Shown piece after piece: positions 1-6,800 of a stretch of 64,000 bases of DNA. The DNA lies in the NCBI GenBank assembly GCA_031275815.1, contig JAISOF010000030.1:1-64000 (forward strand). The letters run 5' to 3'. The notes under the pieces were generated by a model. That model was not told the origin of the DNA, searched no databases, and saw only the letters and a list, made by a program, of their open reading frames with translations. The position numbers and the translations under genes are program-made. Source of the stretch: Candidatus Nomurabacteria bacterium. GTDB taxonomy: Bacteria > Patescibacteriota > Saccharimonadia > Saccharimonadales > Saccharimonadaceae. How positions within the stretch are numbered: the stretch's first letter is position 1; the number at the start of each line of letters is the position of its first letter.

Positions 1-113
1 CCCCGTCAAAGAGTACGTTTCGCGTCAAATCGGTTAAGGTGTGGGCACCCCACACCCTTCAGCCTTAACCGATTTGGCTGCACTCAGCGAACAGCAAAGC
101 CTCTTTGACGGGG
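1..113. repeat. Nested imperfect inverted repeat at window edge
   Basis: The outer arms, CCCCGTCAAAGAG at 1-13 and CTCTTTGACGGGG at 101-113, are perfect complements. Inside them AAATCGGTTAAGG (about 28-40) pairs with CCTTAACCGATTT (63-75), around an inner GTGTGGG/CCCACAC hairpin. The whole block could fold as one long RNA or DNA hairpin. It may continue to the left of the window. No coding potential is evident and no known RNA family was recognised. It could be a terminator of an upstream unit, a structured RNA or the end of a mobile element. Confidence 0.6.
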
Positions 114-149
114 TGATAATTATGCAACAATGCAAAATCCCAAAAAACC

Positions 150-178
150 TTTACCAAACCGCCAAAAAAGTGTAGAAT
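150..178 (+). promoter_or_regulatory. Promoter for the 256-963 gene
   Basis: TTTACC (150-155), a 17-nt spacer and TAGAAT (173-178) form a sigma70-like promoter. Transcription would begin near 185 and give a leader of about 70 nt ending in a purine-rich AAAAGGGGGG ribosome-binding site at 245-254. Confidence 0.55.
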
Positions 179-255
179 GGAGTTTTAAGGCGAGGCACCT
201 TAATAGCTCATTGCAATGGTCGCGTTTTTGAAGGTCTGTTCAAGAAAAGGGGGGT

Positions 256-963
256 ATGCCGATGGCAAATGACAAATTGTGGATTCCACTCATCACTAAT
301 CTAAACTACTTCAATGACAAAAACGGCGATTCGGTCAGACGATTTTATGAGTTTCTGGGGTTTGATATCAGCCAGCAAGTCCAAATTGACAAGCCGCATT
401 TGGGGGTGTCGTTTGGCGGGGTTTGTATCGACATGAAATCTGCGACGCTTTTGCGCTCTTTGCCGGACGGCTGGGAGTATCGACCGGTCGCTGGACCGGG
501 CAGCAAGAAGATGTTTTTCCACAACGGGTTCATCGTGGCAAACATCATGGATTATCAGGATTTGCCGCAGATGAAGTTCAGCAGCCGGTTCATGATTCGA
601 CCCATAGCGCAAAAAACTCCGGTTGGCACGGCCGTTCTGGCTGAGCGCTATTATCCAAAATGGCTCATTGACATTTATGACCGTCTGAGCCCTGTTATGT
701 CAATGTCCACTGTTTTGGAATACTTTTCTTTCGACGATGATTTTTCCAAGATTTTCCAACTATCGATCGGACAATTCGACGCCGCCAAGACCAAACCCAT
801 CACCTCTTTGCAACCTTTTGAGCCCCCTCCGGCGGATCACGGCGAGTTCGTGGAAACGTTGGCGCGGATGAAAGAGGAGGCATTCAAGAAATACCGGTTT
901 CCGGATGTGTTTTCGGTGCTGGGGTCAACCCATTACAATGAGTGGATGAAAAGGGGGCTTTGA
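256..963 (+). CDS. Hypothetical protein, 235 aa
   Basis: I do not recognise this family. The protein is soluble, with no signal peptide or membrane segment. Its N-terminus (IPLITNLNYFNDKNGDSVRRFYEFLGF) is followed by a mixed alpha/beta body and a proline-rich linker near residue 190. The start follows a strong purine-rich site and an in-frame ATG lies two codons later, so either could be used. Its 3' end overlaps the convergent rRNA methyltransferase-like gene by 39 bp, which would make antisense read-through between the two likely. The early NLNYFND/FYEFLGF pattern loosely recalls glyoxalase-type folds, but this is not strong enough to assign. Confidence 0.75.
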   Translation: MPMANDKLWIPLITNLNYFNDKNGDSVRRFYEFLGFDISQQVQIDKPHLGVSFGGVCIDMKSATLLRSLPDGWEYRPVAGPGSKKMFFHNGFIVANIMDYQDLPQMKFSSRFMIRPIAQKTPVGTAVLAERYYPKWLIDIYDRLSPVMSMSTVLEYFSFDDDFSKIFQLSIGQFDAAKTKPITSLQPFEPPPADHGEFVETLARMKEEAFKKYRFPDVFSVLGSTHYNEWMKRGL

Positions 964-1590
964 TGCCAAAGCCCCCGTCCGATTTTGAGGAAGAAGGCTA
1001 AGCAGATAAAAGCGCTCCACGTTGCCGTAACGCCCAGAGGTGGCGTTGTCGTGTTTGGCGTGGATTTTGAAGTGGGGCTTGATGGTTTGTTCGAAGTTTT
1101 TGATGATTTCGCGGCGGATTTTGTGGTTTTTCACCACGCCATCCACAAGTTGAAACGGCTTTGCCTCAAATTGAGGTTTGAGCATCACCAACAAGACCGT
1201 ATGCAGACCGGCTAACCTCATCTTAGCATATTTCAAAACTTTTGTCAAGCTTAAGAACGAAACATCTGCCATAATAATGTCGGGATAACTCGTGATTTTG
1301 AAGTCAAAAATGTCGGTTTTTTCGTGCAACTCCACGCGCGGGTCACGGCGCAAGAAGGGACTCATCTGGTTGGTGCCCTTTTCCACCGCAATCACTTTTT
1401 TCGCCCCTTTTTTTAGGGCAAAATCCGTGAAACCTCCGGTGGACGAACCAATGTCCAGCACTGTTTTTCCGCGAAAATCCACACCAAAAGCTTGCACTGC
1501 GTCCGCCAACTTCAGCTCCGCCCGCGACACGAAACCTTTGGCGCGCCAAAGTGTGGCGGCGTCATCACTTTTTGCGTTCGCGATAGGCAT
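925..1590 (-). CDS. TlyA/FtsJ-like RNA 2'-O-methyltransferase without S4 domain
   Basis: This is a Rossmann-fold SAM-dependent methyltransferase of the TlyA (16S/23S rRNA 2'-O-methyltransferase) type. The TlyA signature FVSRAELKL lies near residue 25, the SAM-binding motif I DIGSSTGGFTD near residue 48, and the ADVSFLS motif near residue 110. Ordinary TlyA proteins (about 240-270 aa) begin with an S4 RNA-binding domain. Here the 221-aa protein starts almost directly at the methyltransferase, so RNA recognition must differ or rely on a partner. The ATG at 1590 was chosen because GGAGA lies just upstream; a TTG at 1605 has no such site. The gene overlaps the end of efp, so it is the last gene of the rpsF operon. 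The target RNA cannot be inferred from sequence. Confidence 0.85.
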   Translation of the reverse strand: MPIANAKSDDAATLWRAKGFVSRAELKLADAVQAFGVDFRGKTVLDIGSSTGGFTDFALKKGAKKVIAVEKGTNQMSPFLRRDPRVELHEKTDIFDFKITSYPDIIMADVSFLSLTKVLKYAKMRLAGLHTVLLVMLKPQFEAKPFQLVDGVVKNHKIRREIIKNFEQTIKPHFKIHAKHDNATSGRYGNVERFYLLSLLPQNRTGALASKPPFHPLIVMG

Positions 1591-2125
1591 AAGTCTCCGT
1601 GTCAATCGACACCACGTCGCCGGTTTTGATAAACGCTGGCACTTTCACCACCAGTCCGGTTTCCAAAGTCGCGTCCTTGACAATCGACGATGAAGTGTCA
1701 CCTTTCACGGCGTTTTCGGTGTATGTCACCTCCAGCCAGAGGTTTTTCGGCAATATCACCGCGATAATCGTGCCGTTGAAGAACTGCAACTCCACCGTAT
1801 CGCCCTCTTTCAAGAAATCTTTGGCGCTGTCTGTCAAGTCCTTATTCACTTGGTATTGCTCAAAGGTTTCCGGATCCATGAAAAAGAAATCCGTGCCGTC
1901 GTTGTAGAGGTACTGCACTGCACGATTATTCACTTCCGCCGGCTCAATTTTGTCTTGACCTTTGAAAGTTTTGGGCAGCAGCGCGCCCGTAATAAGGTTT
2001 TTCACCTTGACGTTGACAATTGAACCGCCACGCCCCATCACCTTTTGGGAATATTCCACCACCTTGAACGGTTGTCCGTCAAGCTGAATCACCGCGCCTT
2101 TTTTCAAATCTGTTGGGCTATACAT
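1565..2125 (-). CDS. efp: Translation elongation factor P
   Basis: EF-P binds between the ribosomal P and E sites and relieves stalling at polyproline stretches. The 186-aa length is typical. The KOW-like N-terminal domain carries the conserved loop with a lysine (GGSIVNVKVKNLITG), followed by the two OB domains with TGLVVKVP and IDTETYAYRERKK. The start is set by AGGGGGA just before the ATG at 2125; an upstream extension to 2266 would run into rpsR and is not credible. The gene follows rpsR with a 10-bp gap and overlaps the tlyA-like gene. Proline-rich surface proteins elsewhere in the window would be natural clients. Confidence 0.97.
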   Translation of the reverse strand: MYSPTDLKKGAVIQLDGQPFKVVEYSQKVMGRGGSIVNVKVKNLITGALLPKTFKGQDKIEPAEVNNRAVQYLYNDGTDFFFMDPETFEQYQVNKDLTDSAKDFLKEGDTVELQFFNGTIIAVILPKNLWLEVTYTENAVKGDTSSSIVKDATLETGLVVKVPAFIKTGDVVSIDTETYAYRERKK

Positions 2126-2135
2126 CAACGTCCCC

Positions 2136-2333
2136 CTAATTGCTCGCCACGAACGGCAACAAAGCCAGATGTCGAGCGCGCTTGATGGCAACCGCCAATT
2201 GTCTTTGTTGTTTCGCGGACAGCCCCGTTTTACTGATGGGCTCAATCCGCCCATAAGCGTCCACAAAGCGGCTCAAAGTTTTCGTGTCTTTGTAATCAAA
2301 ATATAAGTTCACATCTTTCTTGTATCTTTTCAT
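2136..2333 (-). CDS. rpsR: 30S ribosomal protein S18
   Basis: A small basic 65-aa protein with the S18 core: [22 protein letters not shown], then [30 protein letters not shown]18 binds S6 on the 30S platform, and its gene follows rpsF and ssb in the usual bacterial order. It lacks the N-terminal cysteine-containing extension of some paralogues. It starts 8 bp after the ssb stop. Confidence 0.97.
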   Translation of the reverse strand: MKRYKKDVNLYFDYKDTKTLSRFVDAYGRIEPISKTGLSAKQQRQLAVAIKRARHLALLPFVASN

Positions 2334-2341
2334 AATTCTCC

Positions 2342-2785
2342 TTAAAATGGTATCTCCGACAGGTCAATTTCTTCGTCGATTTCGGTCGGCGCGGTGTCTT
2401 TGGCGGTGGCGCTTTTGTTGGAAGTTGGTTCTGCAAGGGCGCTATTGCTATCGCCTTTGGCACCCACAAACGCGAAGTTATCCACCACCAGCTCCAAACT
2501 GGTGCGTTTGTTACCGTCCTTGTCCGTCCATTCTCGCTCCGACAGGTCGCGCCCGTTCAGCAAAATCGGGTCACCTTTCTTGAAGTTTTTGGCAATCACT
2601 TCACCACGTGCGCCAAACATTTGACAGCGATAGAATGTTGTGATGGAGTCGTTGTCGCCCGCCCCTTTGCGATACATGTTGACTGCCACACTGAAATTGG
2701 TCACGACGGTGCCGCTGGGCAGGGTTTTCAAGTCCGGATCCCCCGTTAAATTGCCAGCGATCACGATATTACAAAAACCTTTCAT
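2342..2785 (-). CDS. ssb: Single-stranded DNA-binding protein
   Basis: An OB-fold SSB of 147 aa. The N-terminal domain has [20 protein letters not shown] and later [21 protein letters not shown] disordered linker follows from about residue 108. The acidic C-terminal tip ([10 protein letters not shown]) is the conserved peptide that docks replication and repair partners. The start overlaps the rpsF stop (ATGA), which indicates translational coupling. The rpsF-ssb-rpsR order is the standard bacterial arrangement. Confidence 0.97.
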   Translation of the reverse strand: MKGFCNIVIAGNLTGDPDLKTLPSGTVVTNFSVAVNMYRKGAGDNDSITTFYRCQMFGARGEVIAKNFKKGDPILLNGRDLSEREWTDKDGNKRTSLELVVDNFAFVGAKGDSNSALAEPTSNKSATAKDTAPTEIDEEIDLSEIPF

Positions 2786-3135
2786 GATTTTTCCTCCTCT
2801 TCATCTTGTTGTTGTTCTTTTGCTTCTTTTTGCTGTTTGGCAAGAGCACGTTTTTCGTCTTTCGCCACCAACAAATATCTCAAGACCTCGTTTGTGATAT
2901 TCAAAGTTGCGCTGATTTTCGCCAGTGCCTCCGGCGGTAGCTTCAACTCAAAATAATGATAAATCGCAAAATCTTGTTTCTGGATTTGATACGCCAGACG
3001 CTTTTTGCCCTCGTCCTCGTCTTTGGTAATTTCACCACCGTTGTCCGTGATGATTTTTTGGATTTTGTTCACCGCCGGATCCTGATTAATCTCAAAATCT
3101 GGGTGAATCAGAACCGTTAGTTCGTATTCTCGCAT
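2782..3135 (-). CDS. rpsF: 30S ribosomal protein S6
   Basis: A 117-aa protein with the S6 ferredoxin-like fold: MREYELTVLIHPDFE at the start, RLAYQIQKQDFAIYHYFELKLPPEAL in the middle, and a charged K/E/Q-rich tail from about residue 97. It partners S18. It leads the operon behind AGGAGAAAA (SD) and the promoter at 3194-3222, with a leader of about 50 nt that could hold autoregulation, as in other rpsF operons. Confidence 0.96.
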   Translation of the reverse strand: MREYELTVLIHPDFEINQDPAVNKIQKIITDNGGEITKDEDEGKKRLAYQIQKQDFAIYHYFELKLPPEALAKISATLNITNEVLRYLLVAKDEKRALAKQQKEAKEQQQDEEEEKS

Positions 3136-3193
3136 TTTTCTCCTCTGGTTAATGCTGACACTATTTCATATCAGCTGAGTTAATATCTCCTCC

Positions 3194-3222
3194 ATTATAC
3201 TCCCCCGTCGCCAGTTCGTCAA
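3194..3222 (-). promoter_or_regulatory. Promoter of the rpsF operon
   Basis: On the minus strand TTGACG (3222-3217), a 17-nt spacer and TATAAT (3199-3194) match the sigma70 consensus almost perfectly. The -35 box lies only 4 bp from the IS-end remnant at 3227-3306. Confidence 0.8.
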
Positions 3223-3226
3223 GCGA

Positions 3227-3306
3227 CGCGTTAGATAATAAATAAGTGTCACCAAACCCTGCGACTATCCATAACCACGTAATTGGTCGCCTAAGGCAGC
3301 GGCTTT
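3227..3306. repeat. IS-end remnant, copy 1 of an 80-bp repeat
   Basis: These 80 bp match 18959-19038 with about three differences and in the same orientation. Shared landmarks are CGCGTTAGATAATAAATAAG at one end, GTGTCACCAAACCCTGCG in the middle and GCAGCGGCTTT at the other end. The second copy lies just beyond the stop codon of an integrase fragment, so both are probably ends of the same insertion-sequence family. No transposase remains at this copy. Confidence 0.7.
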
Positions 3307-3543
3307 TTCTATGTGCGAGCAGAAACCTCCACAAAAAGTTCAAAAAGGTCTTGCTATTTGCAGGAGTATCGTGTATGATAGGCATAAGCTGATACGCTTC
3401 ACGGGGTTCCACTGATGATGTGGAGCGTGTGGAGACGGAAAAACAAAAACAGCGGATTAAAACAAAAAGTGCCCCAAGGGTGGGCGCGTAGCAGCGACAA
3501 GAAGCTCTTTTCTAAGGGCTTCTTTTATGGGCTTTGGGTACAA
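3307..3543. other. Region without a convincing gene
   Basis: Between the IS-end remnant and the structured element I see no supported gene. Open frames here lack ribosome-binding sites and recognisable domains. Confidence 0.5.
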
Positions 3544-3682
3544 GGTCTTGTTGGCACCAACCCCCACTTCACAGGGCTCTTCAATCTGTGACGACAGATT
3601 GAAGCGAGGAACCGACTGCCACAGGCTGGGCCGGCTGGCACGGTTCTGTACCTGTGAATGTGGGTGGTTGTGCAACAAGACC
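3544..3682. repeat. Three-way-junction-like inverted-repeat element
   Basis: Two 32-nt arms (3544-3575 and 3651-3682) are near-perfect reverse complements, beginning GGTCTTGTTG and ending CAACAAGACC. Between them lie two more hairpins. The first is CTTCAATCTGT (3579-3589) pairing perfectly with ACAGATTGAAG (3594-3604). The second is GAACCG..TGCCA (3609-3621) pairing with TGGCACGGTTC (3636-3646). The predicted fold is an outer stem with two inner arms. Partial copies of single arms occur at 13677-13714, 18260-18281 and about 48333-48351. It may be a miniature mobile element or a structured RNA; no known family was recognised. Confidence 0.65.
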
Positions 3683-3814
3683 GGCAAGGGAATTGCACCA
3701 ACAAGAGTAGAAAGAATGTTACACAACAACAGACAAGAGAGCCAAGCCAACAAAAGAACCACACCAACAAAACCCAAAACCAAAAAGCAATCAAAAAACC
3801 ACCACAAAAAGCAG

Positions 3815-3843
3815 TTGCCTTTTCATAACATAACCGCTATAAT
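3815..3843 (+). promoter_or_regulatory. Promoter of the giant surface protein gene
   Basis: TTGCCT (3815-3820), a 17-nt spacer and TATAAT (3838-3843). The ATG follows only 10 nt after the -10 box, so the mRNA should be leaderless or nearly so. This also shows that the longer open frame starting at 3527 is not translated from its first ATG. Confidence 0.8.
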
Positions 3844-3853
3844 ATCACTAAAC

Positions 3854-6800
3854 ATGATAGAGATAATCAAAGCATGGGGAGGGGAGGCGCCGGTCGTGGC
3901 GCCCCGCGTCGGGGGCTCATTTCGGGCTTTGTGTGTCAGCTTAATTGTGGTACTGGGGGGGGGTGCCCTCTTAAGTGCTATCATTCGAAACTCCACCTCC
4001 GTTAACGCCGCCGTCACCGCAACCACCATCACCCCCCAAAGCGGCTCGGCCAGCGGCGGCACCGAAGTTACCATCACTGGCACCAACTTGCAGGGCGAGG
4101 TTATAACACAAGTAGCTGCCGGCGAGTATCATTCTTTGGCGCTGTCGAACACGGGGCAGGTTTATGTTTGGGGGAGCGACGAATACGGTCAACTGGGTGA
4201 CGGCACCGTTGGGCCGAACGCTAATCCGACGCCGACCAACATCACCGCCAATTTCGCCGGCCTCTCTGGTCAGATTGTCCAAGTGGCCGGTGGTCGACAC
4301 TATTCGGTGGCGTTGTCGTCGAGCGGTCAGGTTTACACTTGGGGGCGCGACCAAAACGGTCAACTGGGTGACGGCACCGTCGGTACTCCCAACAGCAACC
4401 CGACACCCATCAACATCACTGCCAATTTCGCCGGCCTTTCTGGCAAAATTATCAAATTATCAGCCGGTTTTCAAGCCGTCCACGCCCTGACCGACAGCGG
4501 TCAACTCTGGGGCTGGGGTAATGATGGGTTCGGCACGCTGGGCGACGGCACGCCCGGTTATGACGGCGACAATAAAACTAACAACCCCACGCCCATCAAC
4601 GTAACCGCCAATTTCGCCGGCCTCTCTGGTCAGATAATCGACATCGTCGGCGACAAAGGGTCAAGCACTATCGTCCTCTCTAGCAGCGGCCAAGTCTATA
4701 CGTTTGGCTCCGACAGCTACGGCAATTTGGGCGACGGCACTGTCGAATCGCCGACCGGCAATGCCACACCCATCAACATCACCGCCAATTTTGCCGGCCT
4801 GACTGGTCAAATCACTAAAATCGGCGCTGGCAATAGCACCTCATTTGCCATAACTAACAGCGGTCAACTCTATGCTTGGGGCAACGACTCCAGCGGTCAA
4901 CTGGGCGACGGCACGACCGCCACCCCAGATAAAGTCCCCACACCCACCGAAGTTACCGCTAACTTCGCCGGCCTGACCGGTCAAATAATTGAGGTTAAAG
5001 GCGGTGGTTCGGCTTTCACCGCTGTCCTTACTAGCAGCGGTCAAGTTTATACTTTCGGCCGTGATTATTACGGCTACGGCTTTCTCGGCAACGGCACGAC
5101 TGACACCAGTTATTTCCCCACGCCCACCGAAATTACCGCTAATTTTGCTGGCTTGAAAGGCAAAATCACCGGTTTATCAGCAGGCGACGCATACGTTCTT
5201 GCCCTGACCGAAACCGGCCAAGTCTACAGTTGGGGCGTCGACGCACTAGGTCAACTGGGCGACGGCCTGACCGACACGCCAGCCGCCAACCCCACCCCCA
5301 TCAACATCACCGCTTTTATTCCGGCTACGCCGAACAACCTGACCATTTCCATCGGCGACTCCCCCTGTATCGACCTCGTAACTGGCTCGACCTACATTAC
5401 CACCAATATCGCCCCCGACGGCACGAGTGTCAAATGTAAAACCGGCCCGAATGACCCCAGCCAAACCCCTTACAATGTCTCTGTTACCGCCGGCGGCATC
5501 ACTAGCCAACTGCCTAGTGCCTACACCTACGGCACGCTGCCGACCCCCAGTCTCGACCAAACCAGCGGCCTGACCGGCGGCGGCGAAGTCATCACCATCA
5601 GCGGCGACTTCAGCCAAACGCCCTCGATGCAGACTTTTTCCGCCGACCACTGCGCCGCCATGCCGATTTATGACCCGGCCGACCCCGACCCAGCCAGCAC
5701 CATCGTCCTGTTCGACCGGCGTGGCGTTCCGCCCCAACAATATATGATTCGCAAGATGGCCGACGGCAAGTGTTGGATGATAAACAACTTGCGTCTGCCG
5801 CTGGACTTCAGCAGCCTTACTTTAAGCCCCGCCGACACCAATATCAGCGACGACCTGCTGGTTCACCCGTCCGACCTCAACAAAAATTCTTACACCGAAC
5901 CGCTGGCTTATGGTCTATTTTCGGACAACCCCGATTATGACCCCTATATGCCCAATTCCGAAGAAAGAGACATCACCTCGCCCAATTTCGCCGGCCTTTA
6001 TTACAACTGGTGTCTGGCGACAGGTGGTCAGGTCAACAGTTTTGGCACTTGTGTTGGGGAAACGGAGCCGCCCGTCGACGCCGATGAGGACATTTGTCCG
6101 CTGAACTGGCGCTTGCCTCGTGGCGGCGATGTCAAAGACCCGAATAACGAGTTTGACCAACTGAACGCCTATATGGCCGGTTACGTAAACGGCAACCAAG
6201 ACGTTGCTTACCCCAGTAATGCTTTTGCCAACCCCAGTTTTGCGGACAACTGGCGGTTCGACGGGCCGTTTCAGGGGGTCGACGCAGCGTGGTTTACCGC
6301 CAATCTTAGCGGTAGTGGTCAGATACAGTATTACCAAAACTGGGGTAATCTTTATGGTCTTTATTGGTCGTCTTCGATGATTCCGGCTGAACAGGAAAAG
6401 GCGATGTTTTTGGTTTATGGCGATGATTATAATTGGGTCGAAACTGGCTACGAAATACACGTCAGCCCTGATGCCGATGCCGTTTTTCGTAACGACGGCC
6501 TATCCATTCGCTGTCTAGCCGACAGCACCTACGCAGCACCCACCCCGACAGTAACTTTTGACGGCGTAGTGGCGACGGTCATATCGTCGAGCGACACCGA
6601 GATAACCGTCGCTGTGCCGGCTCACACCGCTGGGACAGTCGATGTGGCAGTGGCAGTGGGCAGCGACACGGCGACCGTAGCGGCCGCCTATACCTACACC
6701 GACCCACCGCTGGAACTGACCAGTATCAGCCCGACGCTCGGCCCGACGGCCGGCGGCACGGTGGTAACGATTACGGGGCGGAATATTATACCGTCCGTCG

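Noticed and set aside
3161-3412. 83-aa minus-strand frame over the IS-end remnant
   Set aside because: Composed mostly of the 80-bp dispersed repeat; no ribosome-binding site or family.
3527-3853. N-terminal extension of the giant surface protein
   Set aside because: It covers the folded inverted-repeat element and the promoter; the -10 box is 10 nt before ATG 3854 and a signal anchor follows that start.
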